This document shows, piece by piece, positions 26,201-34,919 of a stretch of DNA of 64,000 nt. The notes beneath the pieces were generated by a model. That model was not told where the DNA came from, searched no databases, and saw only the letters and a list, made by a program, of their open reading frames with translations. The stretch comes from Branchiostoma floridae (taxonomy: Eukaryota; Chordata; Leptocardii; Amphioxiformes; Branchiostomatidae): positions 14,738,603 to 14,802,602 of the forward strand of contig NC_049992.1 in NCBI RefSeq assembly GCF_000003815.2, written 5' to 3'. The translations under genes were made by a program, and so were the position numbers. How positions within the stretch are numbered: the first letter of the stretch is position 1; every line of letters starts with the position of its first letter.

Positions 26201-27668
26201 GACAAGTCGGGCTCTCGCCCCTTAAATCATGATAAAGAACTCCATCAAAACAATTTGGCGCCGCCTGGGCCCTTTCTATAAGTTTTGACAGCCAGGTCTG
26301 TGGATAAATTATGTATGAATTGTTTTGCAGCGTTTAAGAGATAAACCCTTATCAATGGAGTCACCAACCAGCCTGACCTGCATGCTTATTGTTACGGCTT
26401 AAACAAAAGACGCTGCTGCGTCGAATATGACTCTTCGCTCTTCTTTTTCAGTGACCATCAGTTCAAACGGCAATTACCGCTACGACTTATTAGCATATCA
26501 CAAGACCCACATTCCATACTATAAATGGTTCAGAAATGTACCCACATTTTGATGGGAAAGTAATTTTTATAACATTACTGACAGCATGAACCTTGGATTT
26601 GTTCATGATATAACACAATGGTAAAGGGTCTACTGTGAGAATGGATTAGATACTTTTGAAAAGAAAGCAGCATTATGGGAGGTAATAACCTTTACTACCA
26701 GTGGACAAGCCGGGGAAAGAAGCACGCAATAACTCTTGTAACGTATTGTCCACCAGCTCCGCAAACAGGCAAACTGACATCAATCTTTCACGCCCAGTGG
26801 GTACCCTCAGCCTACCCATGACATGACCGCGGACCAACGCCATGCATCATTCTTATGGCACGAATAATTACAAGAACGAAAAACCCTGGAAGATCGCCAT
26901 CACGGCAAAACAACTAACTGCAAACCGCGCGAGGAATTAGCCCTGAGATATTTCCTTTCAGTATCTCGGCGCCCATCTCAACTGCCAGTCATTTTCGGGC
27001 CGCCTTTTCAAGTAAAGGCCATTCATAGTTTGCGGTACAAAGGCTCGTCGGCCGTACTTGTTTCGCCGCGGGTAGCTAGTTATCGCAGATAAATGGGGTG
27101 ACCGACAACGAAGTACATACATCCGCCCTGTCTGCCTTATCGCTTTGCCATGAGACAAACGCATTCGTTTTCTCTTATACAACATCATAAGGATACATCT
27201 CAATAGAGGAATCATAATTCAACATTCACAGCTTGACAAATTTTCATGTCACATAAACGGTAAGGTATCGCCCTGTACTGTATTCAATATGGACAATATT
27301 GAGACGAATGGTAACACACCAGTCACGACACTAATCTGGTATGGGAACCACCCGCATCGTGTCCTTTCTTCTTCACCAATCTATATCATCATTGTACAAC
27401 TGTATCAACCTGTTAAAGTATCTAGCATGTTAATAGAAACCAGATGGTTTCCAATCGATTGCTGTAAGTAATGAACAGTGAAAATGGGTGTTACGCCTTT
27501 TGTGTTACATTAGGGAAGTGCATAGAATACATTGTTTACTTTTTTCACTTCTATGTCCCAGCGTGTGGTTTGGATAATACGTATAGAGAAGAAATATAAG
27601 GTTAACTCACCATTTGTGTAGAAGAGAAGCAGCCAGGCTAGCAGAACGCCGGCTTTCGTAGCCTCCAT
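11154..27668 (-). CDS. Gene A: Ig-Ig-Ig transmembrane receptor with cytoplasmic SH3 domain
   Basis: Spliced coding region of 1524 nt (507 residues), exons in transcript order 27668-27611, 19572-19222, 16028-15726, 15019-14741, 13756-13541, 12162-12094, 11920-11738 and 11218-11154. Predicted type I membrane protein: signal peptide 1-19, V-like Ig 20-136, Ig 137-237, Ig 238-330, transmembrane helix about 341-365, basic RRRRHR stop-transfer, FAFYYNL with Y380 and Y381, linker 403-425, SH3 426-486, and a tail ending GKRSI. All seven introns are phase 1 with GT-AG borders. The start codon fits a good context (AGC before ATGG). Gene B is a tandem paralogue with the same exon plan. A cell-surface adhesion or recognition role is inferred from the domains; the ligand is unknown. 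I recognise no vertebrate orthologue with this domain order. Confidence 0.88.
11738..11920 (-). CDS. Gene A exon 7: SH3 domain
   Basis: 183 nt, phase 1-1, acceptor TGATATGACAG, donor GTAATT; same length as exon 7 of gene B. Residues 426-486 are a complete SH3 domain: VLYPY in place of ALYDY (Y434, Y436), an acidic RT loop EENEL, IDDVIEVLE, GGWCLGYLRGRIG with the peptide-binding tryptophan W462, and LFPSNYV (P475, Y478). All residues of the PxxP-binding groove are present, so it should bind proline-rich peptides. An SH3 domain in the tail of an Ig receptor is unusual. 46 of 61 residues match gene B by my count. Confidence 0.93.
12094..12162 (-). CDS. Gene A exon 6: cytoplasmic linker
   Basis: 69 nt, phase 1-1, acceptor TTTGCTTAG, donor GTAAGT. 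Encodes AKPRLSAPMNTGIGTMRKSK plus KGQ (residues 403-425). It matches exon 6 of gene B in NTGIGT, R-K-x-K-K-G-Q and overall length, so it is real although far too short to appear as an open frame. It is rich in basic residues and serine/threonine and connects the tyrosine motif to the SH3 domain. No domain is recognised. Confidence 0.85.
12286..12482. mobile_element. Foldback MITE in gene A intron 5
   Basis: The arms containing GTGGGCGTGGCCTCT (near 12326) and AGAGAGGCCACGCCCAC (near 12425), extended outwards by AAGCTCTGAGAAACTGGGCT and its imperfect inverse, form a long hairpin of about 197 bp. No coding frame. Confidence 0.65.
12832..13066. mobile_element. Palindromic MITE, CTCACTGCACTTGGGGC family
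   Basis: Left end CTCACTGCACCTGGGGCGCC and right end GGTGCCCCAAGTGCAGTGAG are inverted repeats of about 45 bp. The AT-rich centre contains GTGTATTTTGTTGTCTTC and TACTTTTACGTAT phrases shared with the copies at 29341-29568 and 45091-45340. Non-coding, in intron 5 of gene A. Confidence 0.8.
13068..13260. mobile_element. Short foldback DNA element, decayed copy
   Basis: Starts AAGGCCCCACTCTACTAGATGGCG, of which AAGGCCCCACTCTACTAGAT is the family terminus also at 8245 and 33882-34125, and contains the AAAGTATGACTGAAAAGACG block. It directly abuts the element at 12832-13066. The far terminus is eroded. Confidence 0.45.
13291..13504. mobile_element. Foldback MITE of the CGCGAA type, copy 1
   Basis: Inverted ends ACTGTAAATGCA and TGCATTTACAGT enclose a body of CCGCGAA and TTCGCGG phrases in both orientations. 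Same family as 16053-16253. It sits in intron 5, about 31 bp from the donor of the transmembrane exon. Confidence 0.8.
13541..13756 (-). CDS. Gene A exon 5: transmembrane helix and juxtamembrane tail
   Basis: 216 nt, phase 1-1, acceptor ACACCCACAG, donor GTATGG. Residues 331-402: a short stalk PPAKGLDMST, a hydrophobic helix of about 25 residues, a basic cluster RRRRHR that fixes a cytoplasmic C-terminus, then KFAFYYNLG. The YYNL core offers a pYxN motif (Grb2-type SH2 docking) and a YxxL sorting or ITIM-like motif; this is established for the motif class and only inferred here. The motif is conserved in gene B. The exon ends in a PKVP proline motif. Confidence 0.9.
13975..14120. mobile_element. 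Short foldback DNA element, half copy
   Basis: CGCACTTGTGTCAAGCTTGCGTCACTGC-type terminus (only part quoted: TCAAGCTTGCGTCACTGCGG), followed by the central block TAAAAGTATGACTTAGAAGA of the 44261-44508 and 47525-47729 copies. One end is missing. It lies in intron 4 of gene A. Confidence 0.55.
14165..14235 (-). repeat. tRNA-derived SINE relic
   Basis: The minus strand reads CTGTGGCTTAGCTTGTTGCA, then TACAGTTGACCTCC, resembling the relics at 5195 and 15480. It lies in intron 4 of gene A. Confidence 0.35.
14741..15019 (-). CDS. Gene A exon 4: third Ig domain
   Basis: 279 nt, phase 1-1, acceptor CTCCTCAAAG, donor GTAAGT; the length is identical to exon 4 of gene B. Residues 238-330 form an I-set Ig domain: SVTLQCIAEGNPLPNMTWTR with cysteine and tryptophan, then NETGSYMCKAWNG with the second cysteine. 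N-glycosylation motifs NMT and NET are at the same sites as NVT and NDT in gene B. It is the membrane-proximal domain. Confidence 0.9.
15121..15294. mobile_element. pogo/Tigger-like MITE with TA duplication
   Basis: The ends CAGTGGAAGCGACTTAATTG and the inverse of CAATTAAGCGGCTTCCACTG pair almost perfectly, and the element is flanked by TA on both sides (15119-15120 and 15295-15296). TA target duplications with CAGTGG-type ends fit the Tc1/mariner-pogo group. It is 174 bp, non-coding, and inserted in intron 3 about 100 bp upstream of exon 4. Confidence 0.7.
15480..15560 (-). repeat. tRNA-derived SINE relic
   Basis: The minus strand reads CATGTAGCTCAACTGGTATT, an A-box-like D-arm, followed by a shared CAGTTGACCTCC phrase also present in the relic at 14165-14235. 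Only a fragment remains, within intron 3 of gene A. Confidence 0.4.
15726..16028 (-). CDS. Gene A exon 3: second Ig domain
   Basis: 303 nt, phase 1-1, acceptor CTCACCTCAG, donor GTGAGT. Residues 137-237 form a canonical C2/I-type Ig domain: VTLTCAVRNG (first cysteine), LTWQKNG (tryptophan), LVIRSVDRTDAGKYTCAV (second cysteine). A PNIT site fits N-glycosylation and lies at the same place as PNNIS in gene B. The leading VPPTVRVGP matches VPPEVKVGP in gene B, supporting the chosen acceptor. Confidence 0.9.
16053..16253. mobile_element. Foldback MITE of the CGCGAA type, copy 2
   Basis: The ends ACTGTAAATGCA and GCATTTACAGT are inverted repeats. The body is rich in ACCGCGAACTTAAA phrases in both orientations. 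It is the same family as 13291-13504. Its edge lies 25 bp upstream of exon 3 of gene A, inside the region where branch point and polypyrimidine tract are expected. Confidence 0.75.
16340..16830. repeat. Degenerate AT-rich tandem repeat, period about 220 bp
   Basis: Variants of TCAATATTAAAGGAA start near 16348, 16571 and 16787. Each is followed by a GATAAGTAGGAA-like phrase and, later, an AAAATGAAC/AAAATACATATT block. Strong divergence makes the exact borders uncertain. Confidence 0.35.
18870..19180. repeat. Tandem duplication, period about 159 bp
   Basis: The phrases GTTATACAG, ACTTGTCTC, TGTCAGTTTGATA-like and GGTTTATTCGGTGGTT occur in the same order twice, starting near 18872 and 19031. 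The copies have diverged, so the duplication is old. Confidence 0.6.
19222..19572 (-). CDS. Gene A exon 2: V-like Ig domain
   Basis: 351 nt, phase 1 at both ends, acceptor TGTACAG, donor GTGAGT. Encodes residues 20-136. It shows the V-set pattern: VVLPAAY strand B, the invariant tryptophan in LIEW (W60), an R..L..QASLR strand D/E, and DAGTY before strand F. Both disulfide cysteines are replaced, by Ala (A47 in LPAAY) and Leu (L117 in TYVLKL). N-terminal domains of CD2, CEACAM and HEPACAM relatives also lack this disulfide. The strand F-G region TDDLQTTEAQVELVV resembles that type. It is probably the membrane-distal ligand-binding domain. Confidence 0.9.
19573..27610. other. Gene A intron 1 (8.0 kb)
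   Basis: A large first intron with mostly single-copy-looking sequence and few transposon copies. Near 21655-21720 there is a retroposon-tail-like phrase (gacctgtactt...ctgggtaaaatgtacagtaaag) similar to 60835-60890. I see no additional coding exon. Enhancers would be plausible in such an intron, but nothing here proves one. Confidence 0.5.
27611..27668 (-). CDS. Gene A exon 1: start codon and signal peptide
   Basis: Encodes MEATKAGVLLAWLLLFYTN plus one base of the next codon. A short polar start followed by a leucine-rich core is a typical signal peptide. The donor is GTGAGT at 27605-27610, directly after the last base. This exon is too short to stand out as an open frame. It was chosen because its phase (1), donor and peptide type match the V exon downstream, and because gene B has an equivalent exon. 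Confidence 0.85.
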
Positions 27669-28120
27669 GCTGCGGGGGACGGACACTTCTTAACCGTCTC
27701 TGTAATTGCCTCGTGTGTCCTTCCAACTTAAGTGCCTATGTATATGAATGGCTCTCTCCGCTAGCAAGTCTTACACGGCACGAAATGCCTCTCCAGCCTT
27801 CCCCGCTCCCCACAGCCACGGCAAGTCGAAGTTACCAGCTCGAGCACCTCGCTACTGCCCTGATAGATGTGCTTCTAATTTGACTCGCTGCTGAAGAAAC
27901 GCCGTTTCCTTGTCCGACGGGACATCAGTCTTGAGGAAAGTGTCGGCACACGCGGGGTCCGGCGGCTATTTCAGACGCGGCTCTGCCGACCCGAGGCTCC
28001 TGTGGGAGTGCTGGCAATATTGTAACGCCGCTCGGCTAATGCCGTACAAATCTGTTGCGTGCACTTTGTACCTCCAGCCACAAATCACATTACAAATCTA
28101 AGGCTCGGCGCCCGAAATTA
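27669..28120 (-). promoter_or_regulatory. Probable promoter and 5' UTR of gene A
   Basis: The sequence upstream of the gene A start is richer in G+C and CpG than its surroundings, notably 27780-28060 (for example cgccgctcggctaatgccg). No clear TATA box stands at a usable distance. The CCCCCGCAG just before the ATG could be a 3' splice site of a 5' UTR intron. The transcription start is not determined. Confidence 0.4.
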
Positions 28121-29340
28121 TTCCTGATGGGAACGCCTAGCGGCCATCAAGCCCAACAACTGATTCGATGTATACTAACACTGGAGTGATCTCGCCCACT
28201 CGGACGCTCGTATATCTACGTATAAACTGGCATGCTGGGAACGCGAACTTGTTGTGTATTTATTGATCGTGACCTGCGTTATTAAGAGCCTCTCTGTTAT
28301 TCCGTCGTGACAAGCCCGAATCTAAGAGCGAATCCAATCCCAGGCAATCTGTTCGTGTTAACTAGCTTAATGCACTGTGGCTTTTAAAAACACTCACCGT
28401 AGGAAAACTTTCTACATAAACGCAGCGAGAATGTACAATGACTCTTGTAGATAATGCTCACTGCTCCGAATAATAGTAAGCTCTAGATGTCACGCAAAAT
28501 GGCAGCGAAAGGATCTTCGTGATACAAGCAAGTTCAACCCTCAATTATGGAAGCCGGGGAGTATATGGATGGTAAATGAGAATGATCGTTCTTGTATACG
28601 AGCTTGTTCCAGCAAACACGCGATTGTAACATATCCCGTGTACCTGGATAGACACATGATCTCTTGGTACAGGCATCAGACTCAAACTCCGAGCAGATTC
28701 CTGACGGGGCTGTCAGCTGTAATCCTTAGATTAATGGTTGTCAAACAAGACACTCCCGTCGTTTGGTTCCGTCACTGACTCTCATTAATATCATGATTGA
28801 TGTCCAGATAACCGATCCACATGCCAGCGGAAAGCCAAGGGTGGTTTCATTGATATAATATGTGGTATTATGTCTTAATTATTCAATAGTTTAATCAAAT
28901 ACTGACTGCAATGCAAACAATTTGATGATCATACCAAACCATATTTTCCTAACATTAGACAAAATTAGTATATAGTAAAATTCTTGCAGTTAACTCTATG
29001 CGTCGCCTCTCGGGTATACGTTTACGATGTACTATATCCTACTACCTAGGGCTTAATAAAGTACTGATTGAAATGCGAAACAAAGTGTGGACGATAATAA
29101 CAAACAACACCATATTCTGTAAGAGAGACATCCAACGCTACAGTTAAAGAGTCTTTCTTTAATTTCTTGTTGTCGCCTCTTGGATATAAGTGACGATGTA
29201 TACTATATCTTAATACTGACTGTAGTTAAATCAAATACTAATCAACGCTGTTGATTATAACAACCCATACAATATGTGAAAATAGACAAGTAATGATATA
29301 GTAAAAGAGTTGCTGTTCTAGGCGTCGTCCTTTGGAGTTA
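28121..29340. other. Intergenic, nothing recognised
   Basis: Single-copy-looking sequence without splice-bounded open frames. A few AT-rich stretches near 28860-29300 repeat weak AATACTGACTG-type phrases, which may be a decayed tandem array. Confidence 0.35.
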
Positions 29341-29568
29341 AGTGGTATCTCACTGCACTTGGGCCACCGGTGCGGCATTTCAGTGTTCAAAAGAATACAG
29401 ATTTTAGAGATGAACTAATTTCCTTACGTTTTGTGTATTTTGCTGTCTTACTTTTAAGTAATTGCGCAATATCTAAATTTTTAAAAATCAGCGAAAATAA
29501 CACAATAGTGCCGCAATGAGCGCGCCCCGCACTGCCGCACCGGTGCCCCAAGTGCAGTGAGATGCCAA
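29341..29568. mobile_element. Palindromic MITE, CTCACTGCACTTGGGGC family
   Basis: Left end GGTATCTCACTGCACTTGGG, right end CGGTGCCCCAAGTGCAGTGA. The centre carries TTTTGTGTATTTTGCTGTCT, as in the other copies. A 66-codon open frame on the minus strand covers part of it and is not a gene. Confidence 0.8.
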
Positions 29569-30855
29569 CGATGTACTACTATGCCACTCACTAATACCTG
29601 TCATGAGAAACGCCGCAGATAATCCGATACAACATGTAGACGATCCGGCCCATTGATTCCGGTGAATCGCGCCATCTGGACACCCCATACACGGGATAGC
29701 GTGTTAGTGCCAGGACCAATACTTCTCATCGGGTCCTCACTTCAAGACAATACACAGCAATTCACTCAACCCTCTATTCAACAATACACAGGATCTCTTG
29801 ACACATTTGGTAAAAATGCATTGAGTGAAATTTTGCATTATAAGTACAGAACGGAATAATATACTATCTATTGTAACTTCTCATGGTGGTAAGATCAAAA
29901 GATGGGACGATATGATCGCATTCAAATATTGATTTTGATATGGCTGTATTCGACCACGCCCTGTATGATGTCACTTATGATTGATTATTCCGTTAAGTTA
30001 TACTTACAGCTTCACTTGACGGCTATGACAAATATCTCACCACTTACATGTACCGCCTTCTTGTAATCAAAACTACATACAGCATTTTACCATGACAACG
30101 AACATCTTTCTTACATTTCAAAGTCATATTTTTAGAAAAAAAAAACATTGTAAAGAAAGGCATTGAAACGTATAATAAAAAAAGACTTAGCGGTAAGATA
30201 TTTTACTAGACGTAAAATTAGGGTAAATATTAAAAAAGAATAAGCACTAACATGTTTTTTCAGAATTCCTACCATTATTACTGATTGTATCGTCAAGAGT
30301 ACCACAGAGGGAAAAGCAAACTGCAGTGTGTTCGGAGATAAGGTAGTAATGAGAAGGTAACGTACGGCTAGCTTTGTACAGCCTCTTGTTGTTTCTCACT
30401 CAAGGCGAGGAGGGAGGCAAGACGGCAATTATGGTATACAGCAGAAGTCAAAATGATTTCACATATTGTGTTTGTCACGTTAGTATTCCCTAATCGGACT
30501 TGTGTGTTATTTTCCTATGAGAACTAAAATTCCCCAAAGTTATCATCCGCAGAAGCAATATACTAATGATAAGAATATCTGATTAATTACCTTTGCCCAG
30601 AAGGCTATGTTTTAGGTGCCGTTTGCGTGACTGTGTATGTTTGTATGTATTTGTAGGTTTGTTTGTTTGGAACTTTATCTATAAATGAGAAGCTCAGATC
30701 GTCCTGCAGGTCGCTTTTCATTAAGGTCATGAGGGAGGTAAGGGTCAGAAAAATACACACAGCGATACAGATTACACTAGCGAGTCCTAACAAATCTATC
30801 AACATATATCAGTACATAAACATTGTGCAAAACATTACTAAAGCGTTCATACCTC
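29569..30855. other. Intergenic, nothing recognised
   Basis: No gene, RNA or repeat family could be supported in this stretch. Confidence 0.35.
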
Positions 30856-30871
30856 GTGTGAATGTGTGTGA

Positions 30872-30922
<51 letters not shown>

Positions 30923-30939
30923 TGTGTGTGTGTGTGTGT
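30856..30939. repeat. (TG)n microsatellite
   Basis: An almost pure TG run of about 84 bases with a few interruptions. Valine/cysteine or histidine/threonine frames across it are artefacts. Confidence 0.95.
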
Positions 30940-31964
30940 AATGTCTGTTTGTGGACTTCGATATTTCGTAGGTACATGTAAGTATGGTTCGGTAGAACAA
31001 TGGTGTAGTTCCATAATTGGCATCCTAACGGCTTTCTAACGTATTGCAGCGGATCTTACGATTTTTGGTATCTCGCGAAGATTTTTCCCTACAAAAGGAG
31101 CATTTTTTATACGGCAAAACTCCATCAAGTTCCGGATGCTAATTTGTGTCGAGTTAGCTGAATTAAGACCCAATGTGTACTTTTGATGTCTTACCAACGT
31201 ACCCACAAGTTTGGAAGAAACATACGCAATGTGCTCCAAAACGTAAAAAAAAATTCAATGTATTTTTCATTACACATGGGCTTTCACTTCGACGACGACA
31301 TATTTTAGAAACGGTCTTTGGAGACTGAAGTTATTAGCAGTAAAAACGAATTACGAACTAGTAGACAGCTTTCCTAAAACTGACACGACGGATAGGTCAA
31401 TGGAATATTAATATATCACGCAATTATCTCGGCTCAAATATTGCTTGTAACACGGGTTACAAGCATGTGACATATTTTGAAGACTGCGCATTTACTTAAT
31501 GAAATAAAAGATTGTATGATGGATGGTTGCACACACGGGGTTATAGTCAACACCAGTCAAGCTTAGTACATCAGCATGTCAGTCCACGTTTACACGACAG
31601 GAGTGAGGAAAAAGGTCAAGAACTATAGGCAGATGCAATACTGCGGCGCAGTAATTATGATTTGACAAAAAGGGCTTGCGAATGATTGATTGAAGAAGAG
31701 CTTGCGGCAGTAAGGGTTTTCTTATACGTCTTCTTAATGACATTTTCTTGCAGACGGCTGAGAACTGTACATGGCCTAAGGTGTTCCGGTTGTGAAGTTG
31801 CCGTTACTCGGAAGTAGGGTGACTTTAAGGCTAAAATTTGGCTGTCGTGCTTTGAAAGGGTCTGACAGCTAGTGCTATGGACCTGTATGAAAGGGCTGAA
31901 AGTCAGATGTGAGCGAAGAAGGCTCAGTGCACGAAGTCCCATCTTCAAACGGGTACCTTACTGA
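30940..31964. other. Intergenic, nothing recognised
   Basis: No supported gene or repeat. Confidence 0.35.
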
Positions 31965-32165
31965 ACTGCGGCACTTTGGCGGCTTCGCTGCGTCTTAAAT
32001 TGGACTCGCGTTATCCTTGACTTTTTAATGGGAAAATAATGCGTATACCTTGATGAAATAAAAGACAACAAAACACACAAAGCGTGAAAACATAACGATA
32101 TTTTCTATCGATAAAATTTGATGTACGCTTAATGTCAAACCACACGGTCGAAGCGATGTCACAGT
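31965..32165. mobile_element. Decayed foldback DNA element
   Basis: The centre ATAAAAGACAACAAAACACA and the ends GCGGCACTTTGGCGGCTTCG / GTCGAAGCGATGTCACAGT resemble, on the opposite strand, the centres and ends of the foldback family at 12832-13066 and 44261-44508. Ends are eroded. Confidence 0.4.
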
Positions 32166-33001
32166 ATCTAACTGTATCTTTTTTTTCCGTGAGGTGCTTA
32201 ATGTACTCCTTTAAGTATGTTTAAAGGTTCGCTTTTTCATATCTTGCTAATGCTTCATTTTGCTTAAAGATTTAGCTTCGTATAGAGAGCACTGTTGGCA
32301 ACAGTGAGGCGGCTTGCGACTGCTGTATTCCTAATTCCGGTAATATCTCCGCATGGAGATAAAATGGGACAGGAAACGTGCATATGGAGAATGCATGGGA
32401 TGAACAGTTTTACCGAGTGTGCATCATTCAAAACAGCCGTTACACTTTAGATTGATACGTTGGGCTGTCAAACCGGATGCCTTAGAAGATGTATATGTTT
32501 TTAGACGGAATCTGTACTTGTGTACGGCACTAATTCTGCGAGTTTTTTTTTTTAGTGATACATGCAGTACCTTGTGTCTCATTATGCATTCACATTCTTA
32601 AGCTTCGTTGTAGTTAATTTTGCATACTTAGGTATAAACTGGGCAAAGTGCCATCTTTCAATAAAAGAACTAGATACATCTTTGTATTCTTTTTTTTCTC
32701 TGGAATGTTTACTCAGGCTGAGTAGAGAGCTAGTGCATGCTTGTTTCTTAGCATGACTCATCTGAAAAGAAATGAAACACAACGGCAAAAGTCAAAACTG
32801 TAATAGAAGTGTTTCTGAAATATCAATGTATATGATCTCTACATGTGATCAAAGGAGACCGCCTTGAAACGCCTTCCACGTGAAAGACGTTTCTATAGCT
32901 CATTATGCTATGTTTGTCTGGTTGTGTGGTTTGATGTACACAGGTTCTCCTGGAAAACAGGGCTTTTGTCCTGAGAGTGTATACCTGGCTAAAAAAAAAC
33001 G
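32166..33001. other. Intergenic, nothing recognised
   Basis: No supported gene or repeat. Confidence 0.35.
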
Positions 33002-33297
33002 AAACTAGAAAGGTAATATTTGCAAGCAAATACAGAATGTTACCTTCACATGTTGTAGTCTAACACTGGCAACTGTTTTGTTCATTCTTATTTGAACACA
33101 TTTCTAAATGTAGTGACCCGAGCCCCTCTAGAAATGACATTTGCTACATTATGTAACCGAACACCACATGGTGCCTGCTACTTTACCGGTTACCATGGTG
33201 ACAGCCGTCTGGTCCAGGTCGTTGACCTTATTTGTGCGGAAAAGAAGAAGAAACAAAGCAAAAAAAATATGTTCCCTTCTGTGAAGGTAACATAATG
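33002..33297 (+). repeat. Dispersed 295-bp repeat, copy 1
   Basis: Nearly identical to 62143-62435 on the opposite strand. Shared phrases include GGTAATATTTGCAAGCAAAT, CGGTTACCATGGTGACAGCC and GTGCGGAAAAGAAGAAGAAA. Within each copy the outer ends show short inverted GTTACCTTCAC/GTGAAGGTAAC phrases. No coding domain. The high similarity suggests recent activity. It may be a SINE-like element or a MITE; I could not decide. Confidence 0.75.
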
Positions 33298-33881
33298 AAA
33301 TGAGGGCATGCATCATGACAGACTTGCGAAGTTTGCATTCCGCGGAAGTTTAATATTCCTTCTTTCATTAGAATCATCAGACATGCAGGTACAGTTGATG
33401 CGGTCTATTGTGAGTCTCTGAATCTGATTACATGGCTACTAATAAGAAAACTGGATAACATGAAGTCATTTACTCCATGGATTGATCGATTGTACAGGGT
33501 TTAGCGGATACCTAACTTAAGACTGTGTCATGTTGCACCATTCGCAAAGTGGCGACAATCAACCTAAAATAGGATTTTTTACAAAAATTACATAAAAATT
33601 AGCGATTTGCAAAATAACGCAAAGCCGCGCAAAACATTGAACATAGTTCCATCCTTTATATCATTTTGATAATTTTTTTATCATTTTACATTAGTTTCTA
33701 ATTCAGTGGCAATACTGCTATTTCCAAAGTTGCCTTGTATCGAAACTTACAGCGTGGCATTTTGTTTGAAACACGTCAGCGAATGATAACCTCAAGGGAA
33801 AATAGGCACAGATTGGCAACGTTGGCGCATTTTCTTCATGTGCAATGTGGCGTAGTCCAATGAAGTACCCGATTTTGTTTT
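33298..33881. other. Intergenic, nothing recognised
   Basis: No supported gene or repeat. Confidence 0.35.
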
Positions 33882-34125
33882 CCACAGCTTATACACCCTT
33901 TCCACTAGGACGGCGCTCTCACCGCGACCTAGAATTTGACAGATCGGTCAACGAACTGTATAGAAAAGAAACGGATTTTTTTTTACACTTTGTGTGTTTT
34001 GTTGTCCTCTCAGTCACACTTTCACATGCTGTATGATATACCCAGTATGAAATCAAAGGTTACACATATTAGGTCGCATCGAGAGCGCATCGTGATCGCT
34101 GTCTAGTGGAAAGAGGGCCTTACTA
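33882..34125. mobile_element. Foldback DNA element, AAGGCCCTCTTTCCACTAGA family
   Basis: The right end, read inverted, is AAGGCCCTCTTTCCACTAGA. The left end has TTTCCACTAGGACGGCGCTC. The AT-rich centre has TTTGTGTGTTTTGTTGTCCT, linking it to the neighbouring MITE family. About 244 bp, non-coding. Confidence 0.6.
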
Positions 34126-34479
34126 TAGAATGATATTGCCGATTGTAGTCGTTCAGGGTGTTGCCATAACCTATGTAATTACTCACTCAATTAACTGTGC
34201 CCTAAGTCATACTCGGCGGAGCCTGCGTAACTTCAACATGACAACATAAATGGGATGTGTAATGGAACCGTCTGTTAGCCTAAGAGAAATGGAGTGGTTG
34301 ACTGGGAATATTTGGCACTCAGTTCATCTCATTACGAAATCCATTTTCTTATGTCAATCAAAATATATATTACCAAATGCTCACGTGACTATTGACTGAT
34401 TGTTGAAAAATGGGGTCAATGTCATGATATTACCAGAAAGAGTGTGGAGGATCGAAAATTTTCCTAGATTTTCAATGCT

Positions 34480-34700
34480 ACATTGAAAGGACACAGAAAA
34501 TCAATTTTTCACCTGATATTAAAAAAAAGATAATGGTTTTTCCCTCCGGAGATAGTCAATTAAATGACGATAAGGTAGCAAAATGGAAAATGTGTTCAGT
34601 GGTAGCCTTGATTGTACCTATAGAAGTGATCACATGTACTTGTAGAAGTGACAGAAGTGAAGGACATGTAGCCATAGCTATTATAGCTGTTTAGATTTGA
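34480..34700. mobile_element. Dispersed TIR element, partial copy
   Basis: Contains the phrases CACCTGATATTAAAAAAAAG, ATGACGATAAGGTAGCAAAA and two ACTTGTAGAAGTGAC-type phrases in the same order as 59804-60345. It is interrupted on the right by the foldback element at 34728. Confidence 0.45.
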
Positions 34701-34727
34701 ATCTAATAACAATGGTATGTATTGGTA

Positions 34728-34919
34728 ATACCCCCTCACATTAGGCCAAAATCGATCGGACGACGAGTCTGCGAGCTCAAAATTACGAGGAGGCATGTCC
34801 CTGTCGCAGACGCAGAAATGGCAGAGTTCCCCCCTTCCCGTCAGAGTCATACCTCCTCGTAATTTAGAGCTCGCAGACTCGTCGTCCGATCGATTTTCGC
34901 CTAATGTGAGGGGGGTATA
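34728..34919. mobile_element. Foldback MITE with 70-bp arms
   Basis: The left arm from TACCCCCTCACATTAGGC to TTACGAGGAGG and its inverse from CCTCCTCGTAA to GCCTAATGTGAGGGGGGTA pair nearly perfectly over about 70 bp around a roughly 50-bp loop. High arm identity implies a recent insertion or strong hairpin conservation. Confidence 0.8.

Noticed and set aside
30663-31000. Open frames with poly-CV or poly-HT peptides
   Set aside because: Produced by the (TG)n microsatellite.
33092-33295. Similar 63-67-codon peptides encoded by both copies of the 295-bp repeat
   Set aside because: Conservation is at the DNA level over the whole repeat, including parts outside the frame. No known domain, and the frame has no splice or start support.
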